In this document: positions 54,263 through 64,000 of the stretch, one piece after another
Layout: the number at the start of each line of letters is the position of its first letter
Numbering within the stretch: the first letter of the stretch is position 1
Assembly (NCBI GenBank): GCA_022376925.1
Contig: JAIOJX010000030.1
Coordinates: 169,193,298 to 169,257,297 of the forward strand
From: Tragulus kanchil
Taxonomy: Eukaryota; Chordata; Mammalia; Artiodactyla; Tragulidae
DNA length: 64,000 bases
Direction: 5' to 3'
Notes under the pieces: model-generated
Database searches by the model: none
What the model was told of the DNA's origin: nothing
Seen by the model: the letters and a program-made list of their open reading frames with translations, nothing else
Program-made: the position numbers and the translations under genes

Positions 54263-54451
54263 TAAAGAAAAATTTTGGCAAATACAGACATGTAGACAGA
54301 AGTAAAAGAGATAATAATAAATCATGTAATTCTTCAATCACTCTCTCCACTCCTAGCTATGAATAATTTGTAGATGGCATTTTAGACTGAGGTTATCAAA
54401 CTGTATACCTGCTTAAAATCATAAGCAATTTTTTTCCCCTGTTTTTGGGGT

Positions 54452-54726
54452 TTTTTTTTTTTTTTTTGGCCACTTCTATTGGTCTTTCATTTATTTATTT
54501 TCATCCATTTTTGTTCTTTGGCCTGTGTGGGCCTCCCATTGCAGTAGCCTCTGTCACCACAGAGCACCAGCTCTGGGCACATGTGCTCCAGAGCTCCAGC
54601 TCAGTAGTTGGATACATCGGTCCAGCGGTTCCGCGGCACGTGGGATCTTCCCAGGCCAGGGATCGAACTGGCGCCCCTTGCACTGGAAGGCGGTGTCCTT
54701 ACCCACTGGACAACCAGGAAGGCTCT
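54452..54726 (-). mobile_element. CHR-like SINE with distinctive tail (copy d)
   Basis: Reverse, short tail type. Flanked by TCCCCTGTTTTT direct repeats (54434 and 54726 regions). Confidence 0.85.
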
Positions 54727-55365
54727 CCCCTGTTTTTAAGTAGATTGCATTACCATCAGTTTACAAGCTGTGAAACAGGACATCTGGTAGACGTACCTTA
54801 TGTTTTCTAATCATTCTTTTCTTGGTGATTTCTTCTAAATTTTGCTGTTATAAAAATACTTCTTCAAACATCTTGGAGCGTATAGCTTTGTCCTAATTTA
54901 GGATTATTTCCCTGAAATTGATTCCCAAAAGAAAAATTCCTAGGTCAAAAGGCCTGGACATTATTTAAGCTTTTGATGCACTCTGCCAAATTGCTTTCCA
55001 AAAGAACGATTTTTAGCAAGTCATTTTCCCACCAGAAACACAGAAGTACCCATTGCTCACACTAACAACAGCCATAAATGGTTCCTTCTTTCAGTTTGTA
55101 CTTCCTTGACTACTTTCAACGTAGAGAATATTCCATGTTCACTGTGTTTCATTTGTCTCCTTTTACCATTTATTGGGTTCATAGTCTGTTAGCAATTTTA
55201 TGTATTCTTTACATAATAGAAATATAACCCACTGTCAGTAAAACATTTCACCAGTCTGAAATTTGCCTTTTGCTATTAGCTATGACTTTGAAATAAGGCA
55301 GAGTTTGGGGCTTATTTGTCTGCTTCCAACAAGAGAAGTCAAGAATGTCTTTGTGTTCATGGTGC
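54726..55365. mobile_element. Old LINE-1-like fragment
   Basis: AATTCCTAGGTCAAAAGGCC and CCAAATTGCTTTCCAAAAGA resemble old mammalian L1 3' regions. Identification is by resemblance. Confidence 0.5.
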
Positions 55366-55603
55366 AACTGACAAACGCTTAATTTGCAAAATATACAAAC
55401 AGCTCATGCAACTCAACAACAAAACACAAACCAGTTGAAAAACTTTGAGAAGACCTAAATTGACATTTCCCCAAAGAAGAAAAATAAATGGCCAATAGGC
55501 ACATGAAAAGATGCTCAAAATCACTTGTTTTTAGAGAAATACAAATCAACACTATGAGGCACCACCTTACACCAGTCAGAATGGCCATCATTAAAACTCT
55601 ACA

Positions 55604-55942
55604 GGGCTTCCCTGGTGGTCCAGTGGGTAAGGACACCGCCTTCCAGTGCAAGGGGCGCCGGTTGGAGCCCTGGCCTGGGAAGATCCCACGTGCCGCGGAG
55701 CGGCTGGACCGATGTGTCCAATTACCCAGCCGGAGCTCTGGCGCGCATGCGCCCAGAGCAGGTGCTCTGCGACAACAGAGGCCGCCGCGATGGGAGGCCC
55801 ACACGGGCCAAAGAACAAAGATGGATGAAAATAGAGAAATGATAGACCAATAGAAGTAGCCCGCCTGCTCCCCTCCCTCCCCACCCCACCCATCCCAAAA
55901 TAAATAAATAAATAAATCTTAAAAAGAAAAAAAAAAAAAAAA
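55604..55942 (+). mobile_element. CHR-like SINE with distinctive tail (copy e, nested in L1)
   Basis: Forward, long tail type, closest to copy c. Inserted in an L1 fragment, with CTCTACA repeated on both sides (55597 and 55945 regions). Confidence 0.87.
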
Positions 55943-56202
55943 CCTCTACAAATAACAAATGCTGGAGAGGATTTGGAGAAATGTAGAGAAAAGTGAACCT
56001 CCAAAATAAGTTGGTATAGTCACAATGGAAAAAAACATGGAGGTTCTACTCAGCCATAAAAAATACTACCCAGCCATAGAAAAGAATGAAATAATGCCAT
56101 TTGCAGTAACATGGATACAACTAGAGCTTATCATACTAAGTGAAGACTGAGAAAGCCAAATACGATATGGTATCACTTATATGTGGAATCTAAAACATGA
56201 CA

Positions 56203-56330
56203 CAGGAAATTGCCTGATGGTCCAGTGCCAGGAATTGGTGCTTTTACTGCCATGGCTCAGGTTCAATCCCTGGGAGGGGGCTTAAGATCTTGCAAGCTGC
56301 ACCACAACACAGCCAATAAATAAATCCATA
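56203..56330 (+). mobile_element. tRNA-derived SINE, forward, nested in L1
   Basis: GAAATTGCCTGATGGTCCAG through CAGCCAATAAATAAAT, with diverged ATGACACA/ATGATACA flanks. Confidence 0.75.
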
Positions 56331-56559
56331 AAATATGATACAAATGAACCAATCTATGACATAGAAGAGATTCACGGACACAGGGGACAGACGTGGTTGC
56401 CAGTGGGGGAAGGGGAGGGATGGAGTGGAGGTTGGGGTTAGCAGATGTAAGGTATTATATACGGAATGGATAAACAAGCTCCTACTGTACAGCAAAGAAC
56501 TATATTTAGTATCTAGTATTTAGTAAAATGTGATGGAAAAGAATAAGAAAAAGAAGTAA

Positions 56560-56597
<38 letters not shown>

Positions 56598-56835
56598 TAC
56601 GAATCACTGCTATACAGTAGAAATGGACACATTGTAAATCAACTATACTTCAATTTAAAAAAACTTTGTTTGTAAATAAACCTATCTTTTCCTGTGATTT
56701 CTTCCATTTTTCTCTAATCTTAGGAGATCATTCACTTGTCTAAGGCTTTTCTGTTGGATTCAAGAACTGATGGAGATATCTGAGCTGTTTCATCATTTTT
56801 CAGTTACAAAGAAGAGAAAATTATCTCCTTTACTT

Positions 56836-56981
56836 TTTTTTTTGGCTGTGCTTGGTCTTCATTGATGTGTGGGTTTAGCTGCTCTGCAGTATGTGGGATC
56901 TTCCCGGATCAGGGATTGAACCTGTGTCTCCTGCATTGGCAGATGAGTTCTTATCCACTGAGCCACAAGGGAAGCCCTCCT
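56836..56981 (-). mobile_element. CHR-type SINE, reverse, partial
   Basis: TTTGGCTGTGCTTGGTCTTC, AGGGATTGAACCTGTGTCTC, CCACAAGGGAAGCCC. Confidence 0.85.
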
Positions 56982-57103
56982 TTACTTTTTTCTTTTCTTT
57001 TCCCTATGCATTTGACTTTCCTTGTCTCACTTTTTGTTTCAGGATCTTGAAATGTGCCTAGTGGAGGTGGTGGCCATGGGAGGAAATGAGTATATGCATA
57101 CAC

Positions 57104-57232
57104 ATCAAATGGAGAAGGAAATGGCAGCCACCTCCAGTATTCTTGCCTAGGAAATCCCATGGACAGAGAAGCCTCGCAGGTTCTAATCCATGGGGTTGTT
57201 AAGAGTCAGATATGACTGAGTACTTAAACCAC
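57104..57232 (+). mobile_element. Bov-tA SINE 3' part, forward
   Basis: ATGGAGAAGGAAATGGCAGC, TCCAGTATTCTTGCCTAGGA, CAGATATGACTGAGTACTTA; tRNA-like head missing. Confidence 0.8.
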
Positions 57233-58261
57233 CACACACATCAAAAAAAATCTGGAAGGATCTGTGCCAGAACACATTAACAGTGAATTTTTTTTTTTTT
57301 TTTTTCTGACTGATGGGAGCAGGGCTGGGATGGATTTGTTGTGCCTGCCCAACACTGCCATTCCTCTGGGCAAGAGAACCATCCTCATTCCCGGTGACAC
57401 TTGTGGGGCTCCCTGGGATAGTACATTTGCCCTATATAGTACCTTATTCCTCTGACAACAGCTGTGAGAGTAAAGGCACAGGAGTGTCACTTCAGCAGAG
57501 CCCATCAGCGTCCTTCCCTGAGACTGATATGTGAAACCGGTGTGGTTCCTCTTTTGCGGGGTTCAGTTGGAAGCTGGGGTTGTCTCACACCATGCTTTCC
57601 GCCAGGCAGAGGACAGACTCTGCAGAGGAAAGGAAGCCAAGGTGTAAAGAAAAATCAGGACGAGGAGAGATGAGGGAAAGCAAATCCTGCAAGTATGGTG
57701 TCTCCAGTTCCAATCTCAGATCCTGAGCCATGGTGTTCTTCCTTCAATCTTGCCTCTGCTATTGTGAGCCCTAGGTTCCTCTCTGGTGAGGCTGGCTTCA
57801 TCAGGGATTCTGTTACTTGACAAGTGAAAGAATCTAACCAGCGGCCAGGAGATGTTGGTGACAGCGGCGAGGGGTGGGGGGTGGGGGGGTGGCGGGGTGA
57901 GATTGCCCCTTGGCCCCCTATCCCCAGACAAATCAGGTCCCTTCTCTAAGCCTCTGTTTATACTAAAGTAAAAGTAAATTCTAGCTGTCATATTTTAAGC
58001 CCCAGTGGTATTCCAGGCACTTCACATCCATCTGCTCATAGAATTTTCAGGGGAGCTCTGAGTCAGTCATCAATATTCCCATCTTCCAAATGAAGAAACT
58101 GAGGCACAGGGAGGCGAAGTGTGACTCAGGTAAGTCACCCTAGAAACCTCAGCCATCTCGTAGTGTAAAAGGGGCACAGTAAACTGAATACCCGCAGAAA
58201 CAGGGAAAACCAGTATAAACTGAGTTGGGGATAAGTCTTGTCCTCTCCCCATGTCTCAGGG

Positions 58262-58455
58262 AAGAATCCACCTGGCACGCTGGAGGCCAGGGTTCCATCC
58301 GTGGCGGGGGAAGACCCCCTGGAGAAGGGAATGGCTACTCATTCCAGTATTTTTGCCTAGAGAATTCCATGGACGAAGAAGCCTGGCGCGCTACAGACCG
58401 TGAGGTAGCAACCGTGAGGTAGCAAAGAGTAGGACAGGACCGAGCGACTAACAGG
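58262..58455 (+). mobile_element. Bov-tA SINE, forward, diverged
   Basis: GAATCCACCTGGCACGCTGG through GAGCGACTAACAGG. It has an internal 12-bp duplication (CCGTGAGGTAGC twice at 58399-58423). Confidence 0.82.
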
Positions 58456-58559
58456 AAAACTCCTTTCCCAGCTGGGAAATGCAGGAATTCAAGGGTGGGG
58501 CAGCACTGGAGGGTGATGGAACTGGAGTCGGGGGTCCTCACGAACGAGTCTCCTCTGGC

Positions 58560-59660
58560 TGGTTCCAGTCCAGGCGCAGCCCTACTTCCTGGGAGTTGCT
58601 CCCCCCCTTCCTCCCAAGGAAGGCCTTGCGCAAGATGACATCAGTCAGGTCCCTTGGCCCCCTGCCTGCCGGCCCGGAGCGGTTTCGGGCTTCCCCTCCC
58701 GGCCTGGCCCCGAGTCACCGGCCTCGTCACGTGGTCTTCTTTGGCCAACTTCCCCCGGGATCCTGATTTAACTCTCCCTCCTCCCCTTCCCTCCCCGCCC
58801 CAGGCCCTCCGGACACACCACACCTGTTCTGCCCGGCAGGTGTAGGGAATTAGAGCATCAGCTCTGCCTCTGAGAAGGACCTTTTCGTTTCCCCACCTGC
58901 CGAGTGAGGCCCTCGCCCTACGACTGCCTCTATTCTCAACATTGCCTACCCTTGCCTTATCCTTTTCCCTATGGCCCCATTTCGCCACCCCTATCAATCT
59001 CCCGAGCCTTTCCCAGGGCCTAATTCCCGGGGTGGGTGGAGTGGGGCGGGGAGGGGGACAGAGCTCAAACCAAAGGGAGCTCACAGAACTGGTCTGAAAG
59101 AAACTTCGACAGACCGGGTGAAAAGAGTCAACTTCTGGCATTAGATAGACTTGGATTCGAATTCAGCTCTGCTTCCGACCAGTCGCTGATTCTGAACCAT
59201 TCATCTCTCTGTGCCTCAGTGATGCCTTTAGTAAAACTGGGACGCTGCCGGGAGGCGAAGGATGGAACAAGTCCACGGGAGGCTCTGCTCCGAGCTAAGA
59301 GGTTCCTCCGCCCACTCCGCCCCCGGCGCCCCTTCCCCAGCCCCGGAGCGGAGCCTCACCTCCCAGTCCCCCGGCCCTCCGCCGCAGGCTCCTCCTCCAC
59401 TGACATCAGAGCCGCAGGCGGGCGGAGGGAGGCGGCGGAGCCCGAACCGAGCCCCAGCGAGAAAACGGGCGGGCGGGCCAGGCGCGCAGCAGCGGCGGAC
59501 GGCGGCCGGAGCTCGGCCCCAGCCAAGTCGGGCCTCCCAGCCAGCCCCTCGGTGTGGCAGCAGCAGGTACCGCGCGGGAGCCGCCCCGCCCACGACCCTT
59601 GGCGCCGACGGGCGGCGGGACCCCTCAGCCGCGGCGTATCTCCCCCGAGGATGGAAGGGG
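58560..59660 (+). promoter_or_regulatory. CAMK1-side CpG island and promoter region
   Basis: GC-rich blocks at 58560-58900 and 59260-59660. The first holds an E-box in TCACGTGG context near 58730; the second holds a CRE-like TGACATCA near 59401, with no TATA box. The second block is repeated at 60370-60775. Function is inferred from composition. Confidence 0.5.
59400..59566 (+). other. CAMK1: Probable non-coding exon 1 of CAMK1 (copy 1)
   Basis: A CpG-rich stretch ends GGCAGCAGCAG|GTACCG, an acceptable donor, with no family-like open frame. Downstream of TADA3 and on the same strand, the next human gene is CAMK1 (calcium/calmodulin-dependent kinase I). Its initiator-codon exon is not seen before 64000, so the kinase itself is outside the window. 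The assignment rests on gene order, strand and promoter character. The exon start is estimated. Confidence 0.5.
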
Positions 59661-59783
59661 TTGCCTGGGCAAGCTGGACCCTACATGGGGAGGGCTGGGC
59701 CTTTCTCCCCACCTCTGTCCCAGGCCCCGCAGGTGCCAGGTGGCTGGTGGGAAACTGAGCGGGTAAAAGGAAGGTGGGGAGGG

Positions 59784-59852
59784 TGTGTGTGTGTGTGTGT
59801 GTTGTGTGTGTGCGCCTTCAGCTGAGCCTGTGTGTGTGTGTGTGTGTGTGTC
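59784..59852. repeat. Interrupted (GT)n microsatellite (second copy 60896-60962)
   Basis: Two GT runs separated by GCGCCTTCAGCTGAGCCTG; the second run is followed by a similar CTTCAGCTGGGCCTG. Presumed CAMK1 intron 1. Confidence 0.85.
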
Positions 59853-60511
59853 TGCCTTCAGCTGGGCCTGACTCTGGAGGGACTGGGTATTGGGAGGCAT
59901 AGATGAGTAGCCGCCGTGTTGGCGTGTGCGAATGTCTTAGCACAGGTGAGTGGAGCAGATGTGAAGTTGCGGCATGCTGGTGTGTAAGGTTATCTGTCTG
60001 GGTGAGGATGTCTGGGAATCAGTGTTTTTGTGGCAGAGTGCATCCAAGTGTCGTGTGTGCTGGAATCTGCCTCAAAGGGTAGTAAGTCAAGAGTTGGTAG
60101 GTATACATTTGTGTACTTTTTAGGATGGGTTTGGATGTTAGATGTAGAATCTGGAGTGGGGCGGAGGGGACAGAGCTCAAACCAAAGGGAGCTCACAGAA
60201 CTGGTCTGAAAGAAACTTCGACAGACCGGGTGAAAAGAGTCAACTTCTGGCATTAGATAGACTTGGATTCGAATTCAGCTCTGCTTCCGACCAGTCGCTG
60301 ATTCTGAACCATTCATCTCTCTGTGCCTCAGTGATGCCTTTAGTAAAACTGGGACGCTGCCGGGAGGCGAAGGATGGAACAAGTCCACGGGAGGCTCTGC
60401 TCCGAGCTAAGAGGTTCCTCCGCCCACTCCGCCCCCGGCGCCCCTTCCCCAGCCCCGGAGCGGAGCCTCACCTCCCAGTCCCCCGGCCCTCCGCCGCAGG
60501 CTCCTCCTCCA

Positions 60512-60678
60512 CTGACATCAGAGCCGCAGGCGGGCGGAGGGAGGCGGCGGAGCCCGAACCGAGCCCCAGCGAGAAAACGGGCGGGGGGGCCAGGCGCGCA
60601 GCAGCGGCGTACGGCGGCCGGAGCTCGGCCCCAGCCAAGTCGGGCCTCCCAGCCAGCCCCTCGGTGTGGCAGCAGCAG
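60512..60678 (+). other. CAMK1: Probable CAMK1 exon 1 (duplicate copy)
   Basis: Copy of 59400-59566 at +1112 bp with the same donor. It differs by two substitutions: GGGCGGGCGGGCC becomes GGGCGGGGGGGCC, and GGCGGAC becomes GGCGTAC. Confidence 0.45.
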
Positions 60679-61283
60679 GTACCGCGCGGGAGCCGCCCCG
60701 CCCACGACCCTTGGCGCCGACGGGCGGCGGGACCCCTCAGCCGCGGCGTATCTCCCCCGAGGATGGAAGGGGTTGCCTGGGCAAGCTGGACCCTACATGG
60801 GGAGGGCTGGGCCTTTCTCCCCACCTCTGTCCCAGGCCCCGCAGGTGCCAGGTGGCTGGTGGGAAACTGAGCGGGTAAAAGGAAGGTGGGGAGGGTGTGT
60901 GTGTGTGTGTGTTGTGTGTGTGCGCCTTCAGCTGAGCCTGTGTGTGTGTGTGTGTGTGTGTCTGCCTTCAGCTGGGCCTGACTCTGGAGGGACTGGGTAT
61001 TGGGAGGCATAGATGAGTAGCCGCCGTGTTGGCGTGTGCGAATGTCTTAGCACAGGTGAGTGGAGCAGATGTGAAGTTGCGGCATGCTGGTGTGTAAGGT
61101 TATCTGTCTGGGTGAGGATGTCTGGGAATCAGTGTTTTTGTGGCAGAGTGCATCCAAGTGTGTGTGCTGGAATCTGCCTCAAAGGGTAGTAAGTCAAGAG
61201 TTGGTAGGTATACATTTGTGTACTGAGGATGTTTGGAGTTAGATGTAGAATCTGGAGTTTAAGAGCTTGTAGGGTGTATAGGA

Positions 61284-61488
61284 GGGCTTCCCTGGTGGCT
61301 CAGTGGTAAAAAGCCCATCTGCCAAGCAGGCGACTGGGGTTTGATCCCTGGGATGGGAAGATCCCCTAGAGAAGGAAATGGCAAAACGCTCCAGCATTCT
61401 TGCCTGGGAAATCCCATAGACTGAGTGGCTGGCGGGCTGTAATCCATGGAGTCACAAGAGCCAGACACGACTGAGCGACTGAACAAGG
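61284..61488 (+). mobile_element. Bov-tA SINE, forward (copy 1)
   Basis: GGGCTTCCCTGGTGGCTCAG through CGACTGAGCGACTGAACAA. Copy 2 at 62404-62608. Confidence 0.92.
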
Positions 61489-62403
61489 GTGTAAAGGACC
61501 CGGAGGGTGAAGGGTGTGAGGAATCTGGGACGTCCAGTATCCAGGTGAGGGAGGTGTGTGTGCATGTGTCTGTCCTGTCTGTGTGTCATCTTGTCCAGGT
61601 GTGTGCAGATGTGTTCTGGGGTGCCAGAGGAATCTGGGGGAGTGTGTTGATGTGTGCTCATGTCTGGGTGCACATGTATGATTAGAGAATCATCTGGAGA
61701 TGGAGTGTGCTGGATCTTGGTGTGGTGGATCTGAGTGCAGGGATATGTGTGTGGCACTATGAGGTTCCTATTTGCCAAGCCTCCAGGTAATGGGTTTTAA
61801 AATTGTGCCTCTGGAGCTTACCGTCAGGTCTTCTTTCCTATATAAGTTCCTGTTCCTGGGATGGGTGGCCAGGCCCCCCTGGAGACAAAGTCTCATTCCA
61901 GGCCCACGGAATGTGAGGTCAAAATACAGCCCAGTGTGCTGTGTGACCTCAGGCAGGGCACTTTCCTTCTCTGTTTCTTCTGTTGGAAAAGAGGAACGGT
62001 TCCCTAGCTAGAGCCCCTGGTGTGAATTCTACTCTTTGGATGGTACTTGAGAAGCTGTGTTTTCTGGATGGGTCCTAGTCTGGCTGCCGTGCCCTCCAAG
62101 GCCTTTGAGCAACTCTGGATCCAGACGCTTTCCGTCCAACCTCAACTCCTGATTGGCCATCTGATAACTGGTGTTACCTCACTGTGCAGATGTGAAGTTC
62201 GGCATGCTGGTGTGTAAGGTTATCTGTCTGGGTGAGGATGTCTGGGACTCCGTGTTTTTGTGGCAGAGTGCATCCAAGTGTGTGTGCTGGAATCTGCCTC
62301 AAAGGGTAGTAAGTCAAGAGTTGGTAGGTATACATTTGTGTACTGAGGATGTTTGGAGTTAGATGTAGAATCTGGAGTTTAAGAGCTTGTAGGGTGTATA
62401 GGA

Positions 62404-62608
62404 GGGCTTCCCTGGTGGCTCAGTGGTAAAAAGCCCATCTGCCAAGCAGGCGACTGGGGTTTGATCCCTGGGATGGGAAGATCCCCTAGAGAAGGAAATG
62501 GCAAAACGCTCCAGCATTCTTGCCTGGGAAATCCCATAGACTGAGTGGCTGGCGGGCTGTAATCCATGGAGTCACAAGAGCCAGACACGACTGAGCGACT
62601 GAACAAGG
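62404..62608 (+). mobile_element. Bov-tA SINE, forward (copy 2)
   Basis: Duplicate of 61284-61488 in duplication N. Confidence 0.92.
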
Positions 62609-63296
62609 GTGTAAAGGACCCGGAGGGTGAAGGGTGTGAGGAATCTGGGACGTCCAGTATCCAGGTGAGGGAGGTGTGTGTGCATGTGTCTGTCCTGTCT
62701 GTGTGTCATCTTGTCCAGGTGTGTGCAGATGTGTTCTGGGGTGCCAGAGGAATCTGGGGGAGTGTGTTGATGTGTGCTCATGTCTGGGTGCACATGTATG
62801 ATTAGAGAATCATCTGGAGATGGAGTGTGCTGGATCTTGGTGTGGTGGATCTGAGTGCAGGGATATGTGTGTGGCACTATGAGGTTCCTATTTGCCAAGC
62901 CTCCAGGTAATGGGTTTTAAAATTGTGCCTCTGGAGCTTACCGTCAGGTCTTCTTTCCTATATAAGTTCCTGTTCCTGGGATGGGTGGCCAGGCCCCCCT
63001 GGAGACAAAGTCTCATTCCAGGCCCACGGAATGTGAGGTCAAAATACAGCCCAGTGTGCTGTGTGACCTCAGGCAGGGCACTTTCCTTCTCTGTTTCTTC
63101 TGTTGGAAAAAGAGGGAACGGTTCCCTAGCTAGAGCCCCTGGTGTGAATTCTACTCTTTGGATGGTACTTGAGAAGCTGTGTTTTCTGGATGGGTCCTAG
63201 TCTGGCTGCCGTGCCCTCCAAGGCCTTTGAGCAACTCTGGATCCAGACGCTTTCCGTTTCCAACCTCAACTCCTGATTGGCCATCTGATAACTGGG

Positions 63297-64000
63297 GAGA
63301 GAGTGCTTACCCTCTACTGCTGGTTGCAACAGAGGAATCAACATAGAAAAGTATAGACCGGATCAGGGTGAGATGAAGCCAGAAGGGGACAGGTTGGGGG
63401 GCACTCTTTCTCAGGCTGCTGGGACCCAGATGGGGAGTCAGGAGTGAGAGGGGGTAACAAGAGGCCTGGGTAGCTCCAGCTGTGGCTGCTGTTGCTGTGG
63501 TAACAGTGCAGAAGGAGCTATTTAAAAACGTGGCTGAGATATTGCTGGAAGCCCAGGCTGCCGGAAACCTGATTTCTGAGAGGCCTGGCAGGGAGGAGGA
63601 GGAGGGAGAGGAGACACCCCAGCGATTCTCAGGATGGGGCAGGACATCGCTGGTTCTGGGGACAGGGCGATACTCTAGAGTTGTGTGTTTCTACATACTG
63701 TTCTGGGGTCTTCTCAGCTGTCCTCCCAGAGCTCAGTGTCCCTCTGAGTGTTTGGATTTAGAGAGGGAGAAACTGGGAGGTGAGCTGAAGGAATGAATGA
63801 GTGACTTTGTTGAATCAAGAATTTTGCTGCTACTGAAGGACCTTCCTCTAGGCATAAGGTTATGATGAATGGATGTGAGTGAATGTACAAATGGCCTGTG
63901 AATGAATGTTGGATAATTTTGTCAAATGAATGAATCAAGGAATGAATAAATGTGGGTTCAACGGGGCCCCCACAAGTTCCCACGAGGAAGGCTGGGCCCT
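63297..64000. other. Right end, presumed CAMK1 intron 1
   Basis: A single-copy stretch with an uninterrupted plus-strand frame at 63482-63796, low-complexity glutamate-rich in the middle. No kinase motif. The CAMK1 initiator exon is not recognisable here. Confidence 0.5.
63790..63955. repeat. Degenerate (GAAT)n tract
   Basis: Repeated GAATGAATG units with interruptions at the right edge of the window. Confidence 0.75.

Larger units (their letters stand above)
55366..56668 (+). mobile_element. L1 3' fragment with two nested SINEs
   Basis: AATACAAATCAACACTATGA, TGCTGGAGAGGATTTGGAGA, CACTTATATGTGGAATCTAA and the final GTAAATCAACTATACTTCAA are typical of the 3' part of ruminant L1. Interrupted by SINEs at 55604-55942 and 56203-56330 and a (TA)n tract at 56561-56592. 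No intact open reading frame. Confidence 0.88.
45381..58559. other. TADA3-CAMK1 intergenic stretch
   Basis: Dominated by SINEs, an L1, a BovB piece and old repeats listed separately. I see no protein-coding exon. 45600-46020 has overlapping open frames on both strands with no recognisable product; 46740-48230, 51117-52014 and 57233-58261 hold nothing I can name beyond old repeat pieces. Confidence 0.6.
59038..61257. repeat. Tandem duplication M: 59038-60155 and 60153-61257
   Basis: Offset 1112-1115 bp. Duplicates the presumed CAMK1 promoter and exon 1 and two GT microsatellites whose lengths differ slightly. Confidence 0.95.
61066..63296. repeat. Tandem duplication N: 61066-62171 and 62188-63296
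   Basis: Offset 1120 bp. Duplicates a forward Bov-tA SINE. Its left 190 bp overlap duplication M, so that stretch occurs three times (about 59966, 61078 and 62193). Confidence 0.95.

Noticed and set aside
38041..55853. Recurrent frames resembling each other (for example [11 protein letters not shown] motifs) at 38.1, 46.3, 53.7, 54.5, 55.4 and 55.6 kb
   Set aside because: All are translations of tRNA-derived SINEs in one or other orientation.
52015..56668. Active LINE (BovB or L1) in the intergenic region
   Set aside because: Only 3' fragments; no intact open reading frame for reverse transcriptase.
59262..61012. Long plus- and minus-strand frames (up to 240 codons) in the 59-61 kb CpG islands
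   Set aside because: Pro/Arg/Ala/Gly-rich frames in several registers at once, as expected in GC-rich DNA without stops; no family match, and they run into the GT repeats.
1..63296. A new biological system of repeated ~1.1-kb cassettes with conserved length
   Set aside because: The repeated units have unrelated sequences, each is repeated only beside itself, and boundaries fall at random relative to exons. This fits contig overlap, not a cassette system.
1..64000. Bacterial or viral features: operons, CRISPR arrays, phage or endogenous retrovirus genes
   Set aside because: None seen. Direct repeats are SINE copies or assembly duplications, and no gag/pol/env-like frame was recognised.

Overview
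The window is vertebrate nuclear DNA from a ruminant, probably a pecoran. It has GT-AG introns, CpG-island promoters, and many tRNA-Glu-derived SINEs of the Bov-tA and CHR types, together with a BovB (RTE) LINE fragment, L1 pieces and old mammalian repeats (MIR, MER5A-like, MER20). The species cannot be fixed from the sequence. I see no bacterial, phage, CRISPR or viral gene content.

The locus corresponds to the human 3p25.3 cluster, inverted. From left to right: TTLL3 (minus strand; only its 5' coding exons, 3.46-12.26 kb), ARPC4 (minus strand, complete, 16.48-30.14 kb), TADA3 (plus strand, complete, about 29.7 or 30.1 to 45.38 kb), a 14-kb repeat-rich intergenic stretch, and a CpG island at 59.2-59.7 kb with a probable non-coding first exon that by synteny should be the 5' end of CAMK1 (plus strand). 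Taking one copy of each exon, ARPC4 reads as 168 codons plus stop and TADA3 as 432 codons plus stop, both without interruption, and TTLL3 gives 283 codons before it leaves the window. ARPC4 (Arp2/3 actin nucleation), TADA3 (SAGA/ATAC histone acetylation), TTLL3 (tubulin glycylation) and CAMK1 (Ca2+/calmodulin kinase) are neighbours and not an operon. ARPC4 and TADA3 start head to head at one CpG island. ARPC4 and TTLL3 lie in tandem, with exon phases that permit the read-through fusion known in human.

The dominant anomaly is structural. At least fifteen direct tandem duplications, each about 0.96-1.2 kb and nearly identical, are scattered over the window. They add roughly 16 kb and duplicate or triplicate exons of TTLL3, ARPC4 and TADA3 and the presumed CAMK1 promoter. 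The uniform length, differences concentrated in homopolymers and at junctions, short unmatched spacers, and the lethal effect that using all copies would have on essential genes point to unmerged overlaps between adjacent contigs rather than biology. One pair (39.9-41.8 kb) has its junction inside a chimeric SINE and may have a different origin.

The best biological observations are a U6 snRNA-LINE chimeric retrocopy with a 13-bp target-site duplication (22.4-22.67 kb), five copies of a CHR-like SINE with a tail I do not recognise (several with target-site duplications), an ETS motif cluster at the ARPC4/TADA3 promoter, and a 120-bp TADA3 intron that is open and in frame. I found no previously undescribed biological system.
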